Positions 1-12,000 of a stretch of 64,000 bases of DNA are shown in pieces. Each line of letters opens with the position of its first letter. The stretch's first letter is position 1. Below the pieces are notes generated by a model that was not told where the DNA came from, did not search any database, and saw only the letters and a list, made by a program, of their open reading frames with translations. This stretch comes from a virus, in IMG/VR virus record IMGVR_UViG_3300023313_000005, positions 1 to 64,000 of that record; one strand, written 5' to 3'. The translations under genes were made by a program, and so were the position numbers.

Positions 1-1
1 A

Positions 2-3000
2 CTAGATGATATAGATAAATTAAAAACTCAATTTAGATCATTAGAAGACTTAATGACTAAAGTTAAAGATAGATATAAAGAGGAAACAAAAACTAAAAAA
101 CAAAGAATAAAAGAATTAAAAAATACTACTAGGAATGTAGTAAGAAATAGAATAGCTGACGAAATTACTAAAGAGATATTTGATGCTGTTTATTCAATAT
201 ACCAAGCAGATCCTGATAATTTTACAGATATAGAAGGGGTAGAACGTGCAATTGATGAATTAAAAATAATAAAGGGTTCGTTACAAGCTAGAACTAATGC
301 TAATAATTGGAAAATTAATAATAAAACTTTTGTTAAGATACATGTTAGAATTAGGGATTTGGAAGATATCTTAAAGAAAGCTAAAGATAATGCTAATAAT
401 CGTGATATAGCACAAGACTTATCGTTAGTAGATAAGATTAAACAAATATATAAAAGTATAGGAGTTACTATTAAAGAAGATGGGAGCTATGAAATAGATA
501 ATAATGAGTTAACTGACACCATAAAAGAAGTCGTAGGAGAGACTTATTTTAAAAAGATAATGGATGATGCCAAAGATAATGCAGCACGTCCGTATCACCC
601 TATTTATGCAGAAGTAATTATCCATAAAATAAAAAACAGTAGAAAAGTAAAGAGTGCATTAAAGAAACAGATTTCATTATCCGCTGAATCTATAAAATTA
701 AAAGGATTAGAAGATTGGAAAACAGAAATAAAGTCTAGACCTAGTAGAATTTTAGAAAATTATATACATTTAGTATTTAATGTAACCGATATACAAAATG
801 AGAATAAAAAGAATCATCCTTTTTCTGTATACAAAAGAAATCAAAACTTTTATGAGTTTTATAGACTAGTATTAGCCGCCCCTGAAAATAGTTTATTTTT
901 ACAAAATGGTATAACAAAAGACGAAATTGTTGATGAATTAAAGAAAATTACTCATCTAATTAGTTATGTATCATTAGCATATAAAGTAAAATCTGATTTT
1001 GATATTGTAAATTCTGTAGTTGCAGAAATTAACACATTTCAAAATATAAAAAAAGAGAATGGGGATAACACTATAATAGCACCATCTATACAACAAGAAA
1101 TTGCTTTACGTGAATTACAAGAATTTTGGGGAGCATCTTTTAGTAGACAGTATCAGGGTAATATTGCATATTTGAAGGGGATAGCAGGTACAGGTAAGAC
1201 TACAGCAATGAGTTTTATTGTAAAGTATTTGGGTTTATCTAAGAGTGAAATATTAGCATCTGGTCATTCTAAAACATCTTCTCATAATTTAAATCAAGGA
1301 CTTGGTATAGATAGTAATAAATCTGTAGAAGAATTAACAAAAGAAGATCTTAAAGGAAAAAAATTAATAATTGTAGATGAAATAGCGGGCACCACATTTA
1401 AACAATTTGAGCATTTAATTGAATTAACAAAGGATGAAAAAATAAAAGTTATTGTATTAGGAGACCCATTACAGATCATAAGAGAAAGAGTATCTCCTAT
1501 GGATATAAATGTAACTAAATCCAGAAGAATTGATATCTCTCCGTTAACTGTAGTTTATAGAACAGATGTGGGTATAATTAATACAATAGGTGGTTTATTT
1601 CGAGATAATTTCAAAGAGATCTCAAATGTAGTATTATCTGCAAATAATGAGATAGGTCAGGCCGGTGCTATGGGTATGCATTCAGCATTAGGTTTTATAG
1701 AAATGGATAGTGCTATAACAAATAATGCTACCGATAAATCAGCAATTATAGTAGCTAATGAAGAACAAAGAGTAGAGCTTGAAGAAAGATATAAAGATTC
1801 TCCTGCTAAAGTAATATTATATACAGATGCACAAGGTAGAACTTTCGATAATGTTTTTATATTCTTAAATAAAGATGAAAGGAATATAAAAAATGAAAAA
1901 TGGAAAGATATTCATGAGTTTAATACAGCAATGTATAATATGGTTAGCCGAGCTCAGAATTATGCTGTGATATTAGGAAGTAATATGGGATTTACTAATA
2001 GTATAGACCCCAGTATAGGACAGCGTACATCAGATAGCGAGAAGAATAAGGAGGAAAATGAGATTCGTCACTATGAAAATAAAAAGTTTGAACACGATGT
2101 ATTATCAAAATATTTAGATGATGTTGAGAAACCTGATAACTACAATCCATCAGAAAATCCACCTCCCATTACACCTCCCGATACTGACTCTGAAGATGAC
2201 TCAGATGATAATACTCCAGTACCAGGCACTAGTAGCGATGGTGTAAATGATGGATGGAGAAGACAACCTCCTACTGGTGCTAAATCACCATCTAATCATA
2301 GATTATGGTTCCCTTCTAGTAGGTTTATAAATTTACAAAAATTATCAATTAATAATATATCAGAAATAATTGATCCGTTAGTAAAAGCAGGTTCTAAAGT
2401 AGTTATATATAGAACAAGGTATGAAGGAGAAGATGCTTATTATGTATTAGGGCAGCTTAAAGATAGTGATAAATATGGACAAATCGCAATTTTATCTAAA
2501 GAAGAATTAGAAACAGAGTTTGGTAAAAATGTATCTGCTGTTGATTCGGGATATGGATCTTTGATTAGAACTTCTGATAGTAAAGTATTTAAGTTACCAA
2601 ATGGTGATGGGGGAGTTGTTTATAAGGGTACAGTAAGCTATGCGAGTCCTTTATCTTATGAATATAGTAATGCTATCCAAAAAGAAGGTAATGGGATTAC
2701 TTCTTATATAAAAGATATTTTTGAGCACGGAATGTTTGTAATGGCAGGGCTTCCTATTCCAGATGGAATTAAGTATGAATATAAAATATATACTAAAAAA
2801 GAAATAACAGAACTTGAAAAAATAGATACAGGGGTAGCGAGATTTGGATTACATCCTGGTGTGCCATATATGGCTATAACAATACCGGGTCATAAAATAC
2901 CTCAACATATTAGATTAAATTCACGAGCATTAAATGAGACTGATGATGAAGTAAAAACCATGATGGAATTCATGAGTATTGTTGATGATATTGAAAAAAC

Positions 3001-6000
3001 TTCTAATCTGAAATTAGGTACTCAAGAATTTAATGATGCTCTTTCTAAATTTAGAAGTAACTATAGTCTTACATTGTTAGCTAATGGGGAAGTTAAAGTG
3101 AAAAAAAAGAGACGAACTAGTAATTTTAATTATTCATCAGCTACAGCAAAGGCGTTAACTAAACTAGTTCCTTATATTTATACAGGTGTATCTAAAGTAA
3201 AAACTATTACTGAAGAAGAATTTGAAAAAGAAGAATACGATACTAATAAATTTGATGCAATAAAGCGAGGGAAAAATTATGTATTACAATATAAAAATAC
3301 AGAAACTCTAGAACATATTGCAGTATTAAGTAAGGGTAAAGGTAAAGCACAGAACGCATTTAATAGAATTGCTTTAGCTAATAGTTACGCTGATTCAAAA
3401 GATAAAGAAACATATAAACAACATAAGCAATATATGTATGTTTCAGAAAGAAGAAGGTCTGATGGAAAAAGAATTGTTGTTGCTAAATCATTGGTTACTG
3501 ATCCTCGTCAAAGTAAAAAATACTATCAATTTATTTTAAATACACTTAAAGACCATATAGAAAATGGGTCTGCACCAGAAGGTGTTACAAGTGTTAGATG
3601 GATTAATGAAAAAAATGTAGCAGAAGCAGAAGCTTATATTACATCACAGGGTATTATTTCAGTAGAACAATTACATGATATAAAAGAGTCATTCTCTAAT
3701 GTAGTTACTTCTGATTTTTTAAAAGGACTATTTAAGTTTGATGAATCAGGTAATCATTCTTCATCAGGATATTGGTTGCGTAAACCACTTTTTTTAAGTG
3801 ATATGCAAAAATCAGAAAATGAGATTGAAAAATTATTAACTACAAAAGTAAAATCTATTACCCCTACTGAGATAGAAATAGAAAATAGTACTCAACAAAA
3901 AGCATCACCTTCTGATAATAGTTCGTCACAGCCTTCCCCACGTTCTGCAAGAAGAGGAAGAGGTGGTAGAAGAACTTTAAAATCAACAGATGATTCCGGT
4001 AATTTAGGTGTTGAAATTACTTTAGAAGAAGCTAGAAAGTTAGCAAAACAATTAATACCTGGAATTACAGAAGAAGAATTAGAGTTTGTTAGTAACCATA
4101 TACTAGCTCAAAAAGCATTACCTGGTGAAGATTTATTAGGTTTAATGGAAGATGGTGTAGTGTGGGTATCGACATTACAAAATGGTAAGACTGTACACAA
4201 GAATGTATTAAGACATGAGCTCTTCCATTTATTGTTTAATTATTATTTAGCTACAGATTTTAAAAATGAATTATTAAATTTAGCAAAAAATGAGATAAAT
4301 GGTTTTGATACATTAAATATTGTAGAACAAGAAGAAAAGTTAGCTGTATTATTTCAAAATTATGTTAAACGTAAGTCATCTGTAAGTTATAAAATAGGTC
4401 AAATATTTAAAAAACTTTTAAAATTATTAGGATTTGTTAGTAGAAAATCAATAACATTAAATGATTTATTTGAACAAATAGAACATAATGAAGGGTTACG
4501 GTCTTCTAAACAATCCGGCATTATTACACGCAGGACATTAATTGATATAAGGAATACATTTAAAACAACTGCTAATTATAGAGCAGCAGAAAATTATGTC
4601 ATAGATGCAATATATGATTTTTATGATTCTGATGAAGGGATACCTCTTAATTTTACAGAATCTATAATAGAAGTGTTAAATCTGATTAAAGAAGATCGTA
4701 GTTATATTGAAAAAATTCCGGCTAAACAAAGAACTTCTTACCAAGTTGATGATTTAGAAATGTATAATATTTTATTAACTCCTTCTGGAAAAAATAGAAT
4801 AGTATATGATGATTTAATTAATGAGATATATCCTAATTTTGAATTTAGTAAATCAGGTAAATTATTAAAACCAAAAGATAACGAAGTTAATTTATCAGAA
4901 CATATTACTTCTGTAAATACAAGAAATGAAGAATTAAGTACTACTGACTTGGTGAAACATTTCATGTATAATATAGTTAAAGATAGGATAGTTACACTTA
5001 AAGAATATGAAAAATATTGGAAAGATCATTATGATAAAAAACCTATTGGTAGTAAGACAGGATTGTATCATTTAATAACTAAAGATACAGGTGAAATAGT
5101 TAAAGAAGTATTAGATCCGTCTTTTGTATATGTTAAGCTATTACAAGGATTCACATCATTAGATTTAAGTAAAAATATAATATCTCAATTAAGTGAATTA
5201 TTACCTAATACTACTAGTTCGGAAGGAGCAATATTTGAAGCACTTGCTACACTCTATGAAAGGGCTACTAATGAAGTATTAGGTAATGCGTTAATTAGTG
5301 ACTATAACTTTGGTGAATTTATAAGCCCTATTAAATTTGTAATAAATAGAGATAAGGTAAAGAATCCTTCCAAAAGTGGATTAGAGCTTGTTATTAAGCG
5401 TAAAAATATGTCTACAGAAGAATTTTTAAATAAAATAGCAAAATTATTACAAAATAAAGTTAATGACAGTAGAATAGATTTACAATTAATAATTGATTTA
5501 TATAGAAGATCGGTAGCTGCTAATTTATGGACAGAAATATCAAGTCATTTTGGTTCACAAAGGGAATCTCATTTAAAAACAATTAAACAAAAATATCATT
5601 TTGTTAGACGAGATGGAATTACATATAGTGTTCCTGAAAATAAATACATCAATTCAAAACAACGTGGTCATCACACTGTAATTAAAGGATTATTGCATAA
5701 AGCATTATCAGATAATTTAGAAACCAAAGCCGATGTAACTGCTTTTTTGAAGAAACATAATAATGAAGGTACTAAATATATTCCTTATTTAAAGAGTAAT
5801 GACCTTAGTGAAAAATTTATAGGTTTAAAAGGAATATTAAGAGATTTGGGTTTAAAAGAACAAGTTGTTAAATCTATTCCTCTTCCTATAGTATCTAGTA
5901 TTGCTAATAATTTTTATTCTTTTCTTGTTAATGATTTGAAGGAAGTAGGGGATATAAAAAATGTAAATAAGGAAGAATCTGAAAATATTGATAATAATAT

Positions 6001-9000
6001 TGAATATGTAACAACCAGTGATGTTATTGATAAATCAGGTAATGGTATATTAAATTCAATTACCGCATGGTTAATAGCAGATAAACCATTTTTGAGAGCA
6101 ACTTCTGCAATAAATGCTGAAGGAGAAAAGGTATATTTATTCCATATGTCTTCTAACGGTATTGATATTATTGATAATCTTTTATCTAATGGTAAATTCG
6201 CAGGAAGTAAAGGGAAAAAATCTCACTTAGATTTACCTTCTCACTTAGAAGATTCTTTTTATGAGCATAATATTTTTATGACAGGTTTTCAAACAATGCA
6301 TAGATTAATTGATCATGACGGTACAATTAACAATGATTTTGGTACATTATACAAAAACGAAACTGATGCTAAATGGATGAACCGTGTATTTAATGCAGGG
6401 TTTATTGATGTTATAGCAAAAGGGTTGTCATCTAATCCTAGATATATACAGTATTTTTATACTATTTCCGATAGACCTAATATAATGGGAGTAGAAGTTA
6501 ATGTATTAGATCATACTCAAATTAAAGATTCTATAAAAAATATTATATTACAACATTTATCAAGACCTATTGAATTAGAGCATTATTTAAAAAACTTTAA
6601 TGTATTGAGTAATGCTAATTTTAAAATTCTAAATAAAGAAGATTTATTAAAATTAAGAGAGGCACAAGAAAAAAATAAAAATATAACTAAATTACTAAAT
6701 AAAATAGTAGAAAAAACATATAATAATTTACAACAAAAAGCGGATACTTTTACAGATACTTTATTATCAGAAAAATTTATAGCAGATATTAATTTAAATA
6801 AAGCTAAACTTAAAATTGATAATATTAAAAAAGAAATTGATAAAAATGATGAACAATCTGTAAAAGCAGAACCTGTTGTATCGAAGGCACCTAAGAAACA
6901 TGATGGTAAATATGTATTAGATAAAGAGACACTTCATCCTATGGCAGAATTGTTTTATATGAATAATTATATAAATAGTTATTCTTTAAATCAACTTGTT
7001 ACAGGAGATTATGCTGCATTTAAAAGTAAAGGACGTGATTTAGAAGCGTTAGATTTAGTTAAAAGAATGTCAGGAGTATTTGGTCCTGGTAAATTAGGAA
7101 ATACTGATTTATTATTAGGTAATAAACCTACATATAAAACTGTAGTAGTAGAAGATACTATTATGGATAAAGAACATGTTAAAAAATTCTTAGAGAAATT
7201 TTATGAAATAGAAGATGAGGTAAATGATGCGTTAAAAAAATACCAAGAACTTACAGAAATAACAGATGGGCAAGGATTTATTTTACCAAATAGGAGAGAT
7301 GATATATCTAAATCATACGGTGCTAGTTATGGATTAAAGAATGTATTAAAACCATCATATTATGGATTTAGTACTAAAGTAATAAATGGTGTTACCGTAC
7401 AGTTCCCTGTAATGCTTAAATACTCAGCTACAGTACTATCTGATAGTTTAGTCAATAATAACCCTGTATTACGTATTATACGAGATAATATGGAAAAACA
7501 CGGGATTGATGAATTAGTATTTGAATCAGCTATCAAAGAGGGAGTTCCTAAAAAAATTACATCTTTTGAAGAAATAAGTACAGAAGGGCATCAAATACAT
7601 CCTGATAGTATATTAGAATTACATTCTGATAAATTTAGATTACAGTTAAATCCTTATTCAGATATTGATGCTAAAGTAACACAACCTACACAATTACTTT
7701 ATTTTTTATCTGTACTTAAATTAAATGATAAACGGTCCGATAATGTTTATCAATCATTAGGTGAAATTATTAAATTAAATAGAGAATTATTTGGAACAGA
7801 TATAACTGAATCTGATATAATTAAAAAATTAAAACAATCATTTAAAAATAATAATAGGGAACAACGTTCTTTTGAATTATTAAATGAAGGGCTTTCTGTT
7901 AATTTCCCTGCACTTACCCAAAGCAGTATTATTCAATTTGCAAGTATGTTATCCAAAGATTCTGTACAAGTCAAATTTCCAGGATCTAAATTGATATTAC
8001 AAACTGATGAAGGAATTGTTAATCCAAATACTAAAGAAAGATTACAGTATGTAAACAAAAATGGTGAAATGTATGTAGAAGCAATCGTACCTAAAGGTTT
8101 ACGTGACATATTAAAAAAGGGTGATTTTATTACATCAGCAGATGCTGTAGCCTTTAGAGTACCTACTTCAGGATTACATTCAGCATTACCTATTAAAATA
8201 GTAGGATTTTATGATACTGAAAATACAAATAGTATTATTGTACCGAGAGAATCAATTGCAATTTTAGGGTTTGATTTCGATGTTGATTCATTATTTATAT
8301 TGAGAAGAGAGTATGATAAAAATGGATATCCAATAGGGTATCATGAAAAGAATAATTTATTTGAATTAGATTCTAAATTTTTAGAAAATATAGATACTAA
8401 TAGTAAAGAGGGTAAAAAGTTAGCTATAAAATATCATAAAAATATAATTATAGATAATATATTAAAAGCATTAAGTTCTAAAGATAATATAGAACATATG
8501 TTATCTCCTATTAGTTTACTCAGATTAGAAAAATACAAAGAAGAAAAATCAGTAGATCTATCTGATGTTTTGGATAATAGGTTAATGTTTAGGTCTAATT
8601 TTGATTCTGCTGCTCTTACTGGAGTATTTGCTAATGCATCTAAATCATTAGGTTATCTTGCTAAATTGAGAGATGGAAATAACAATAGCTTACCGTTAGT
8701 TGTTGAAGATAAATTTATTAAAATAAATGGTAAAATTTATAATTCATTTGTAGAGTTTGAAGAAAATACTAATATTTCAATTTTTGAAACATTAGATTCA
8801 TTATTAAATGCGGCATTAGATAATGTCAAAGTACAAATATTATATCATATTAATGCTAATGGTGTTACAGGTAATGCTATTGCTGTATTAGTGGGATTAG
8901 GTATTAATTTGGATACAATAGTTGATATATTAAATCAACCTGTTATTCGTCTATTAGGAACAACTAAATCAAAAAATGCGCTTTTTGAATTAAGAAATGA

Positions 9001-12000
9001 TTTATATGAAGCATATTTAAATTTAGAAAGTCGCGAATATAATAGAGAGGGCATATCTAAAAATTTACCTGAGATTAATGATGATATGTTAAAGACGAAT
9101 TTAAATAAAGATATTAATAATTTAACAGAAAATGAGATATTAAATCAATTAGCTGTATTAGAACAATTTGAATACGCAATGTTCTTAGGGGAAAAATTAG
9201 CTGATTTTTCTAAATCAATAAAATTCGCAAAAGAGTTACCTGTATTTGTTAAAGATATTAAATCTAATTTAGAATTATGGAATACGGTTAAATCTAAATT
9301 TATAGTTAATACTGAAAATATAGAAAAGAGATTACCTCACTTATATGAAGGGGGTAATACATTAGCAATGTTAAATGATATAATCGCAGAAGTGTATGAT
9401 ATACATGGCGAAAATTCATATGCTTTTCTTAATCAATTAAAAGAGGTATTTAATATTAAAATTAAATATAATTCTTTTGAAAATACTGAAGAATTAAAAA
9501 AAGAATTGGTTAAATATATTATATCAGGTATTGACTTATTAGATGAAATATTTGAAACTCCTCCATCAAAAATAGGTGCTAAATCATATAATAATATTGC
9601 AACGTGGAATAGAGAATTAATTCAACAACTATTAGATGAATTTTCTAAATTACCAAATAATATATTAATTAATTATTTAAATATACGTAATAATAAAATT
9701 AGTTTTACAGGAGGTGGTGATTTAAATGCTTCCCAACTTGTTGATTTTGAAGATGCTTTTTTAGAATTATCTGAATCTTTGCAACAAAAACTTATAAAAT
9801 ATGAGCTATTAAATAATGGGACATTATTTGGTACCAGTAATTTAAGTAGTATTATCCCAGGTGATATATTACAAGAAGCCAATAATGAAATAATACGTCA
9901 ATTTAAAAAATTACTTCCTTCATTACAAACTAATATACTTGAAACAGAAGAAGGTAAAGTGATTAAATTAGAAAATACTAATAATCATTTAGATTTTTTA
10001 ATTCAGGTAGCTCTTAATAACTCTAAACAATTACCGTATGTTTCAGTAAAAGCGGAAAAAGAAACTAAATTTTTAGCGGGGGTTACTGAACAAGGACTTT
10101 ATTATGATCTTAAATTTTTAAATCCTCAAACCAAAAGCGGTTTTAAATATTCTAAATCAGCATTTCCCAAATTTATAAAAAGAACATATAATGAAACATC
10201 TGAGGTAGTTTATATGCGAGTTACAGATCCTTTAACACACGAAGTGTTATATCAAAAAATAGGATTTGGAAGAAAACACAAAATAAATATTCGTACCAAA
10301 AATGTAAATACTGTTGAAAAAAATGCAATAGAATCTGCTTTTTCAGGTGCTCCTTATTTTAAAATAAAGAGTCACGATAACACCACATTTAATTCAACTC
10401 ATGAATTATCTAAAAATGAAATTGTATATTTGTATGTTGATGATAACAGGTTAGATGCGGAAAGTTATGAAATTGTAAAAGCAGTTAAGCGATATGATAT
10501 GATGGATGAGTTTTTAGGGTATATGTATACTGTAAAAAAAGTAAAAAGTAATCCATCTAGTAAGACATCTAGAGTATTTAACTTAGAAAGTAAAAGAATA
10601 AATGTAGATATAGTCGAAAATATTAACGAAGGGGATCATCTTGAATTAAATGAATTGTACGAATTGGTTTATAATTCAGAAGATGCGGGTTTAATATCTA
10701 GACTTGATGCTTTGAAAGGGTTACTTCCTGAAGGAATTAAAATAAAAGTAGTAAAACAATCAGATATTAAGGGCGAGGCTTCAGCATTTGCAGGATTTTC
10801 TACAGAAGAAGGACACTTTATAGTATTTGGTGATAAGAGTATTAGTTCACATAGTATAGTTCATGAATTAACACATATAGCATTATATAATTTAATAGAT
10901 AATTATATTAAAGTTGATAAAAGATATATAACAGATAAGCAATATTCATTAATGAGTAAATTAGAAGATATATTTTATTCATTACGAAATCACCCCAATT
11001 TAAAAGGAGAATATGGTTTAACAAATTTACATGAATTTATTTCTGAAGTAATGTCTAATAGTGAATTTAGAGAAAAACTATCTAATATTAATCACTATGA
11101 AAATAATAATCGTATTTCTCTTTTAGACAAAATTCTTAATTTTATAAAACAATTATTAGGGTTTGATTCTAAAATATCTAATGAGAGTATAGTTTCAGAT
11201 TCTGTATTAATGGTAAGTGATAAAATATTACAAGAGGTAATAACATCATATAAGGGTAATATTAAATCTAATTCTTCTTTTACTGCTAATTTAGAGTCAA
11301 ATACAGAAGACGATTCTGTAGATAATAACATAAAAGAATTAATAGAAAAATTAAAAACTGATATTACTAATAGAGATAAAGACGCTACAGTAGGGATAGA
11401 GAATGGAGAAGAAGCCGATTATTACATTGTTAATGGCGAAAAGATACCTAGGGTTCACACGGTTGTTTCAGAGTTCTCTAACGCCTTTAAAAATAAGACC
11501 GGATCTATTGCAGAAAGGGCTGCTAATAAATATTGGATAGAGGGTATAGATCATGACACTAAATTAAATACTGATTTAGGAGAAATGACCTATGAAACTT
11601 ATGTAGAATATAAAGATAAAGAAATAAAGGATAATAAATTACGTGGTAAAATAAACCATAAAATATTAGAGACAGCCGGAATGAATGAGACGGAAACTAT
11701 GAAAGCTATGCAAGATATTAAAGATAAATTAGCTGAAATAGGGATGTCTATAATGCCTTTCCAATGGTTATTTAAAAATAAAGAAACTATATTAGAAAAA
11801 TATGGTATTAATATTAAAGACGACGTATTATTATCAGAAAAAACAATTTATTCTACGCTTTTAAATTTAGTAGGTACTCCTGATTTAGTATCCATAGATA
11901 AATTTGGTAGGTTAAGTATTACTGATTGGAAAACAGGAAGTGCATTTAATGTGGAATTTGTTAATACCATAATGAAATATGGTGATCAAGTTATAGATGT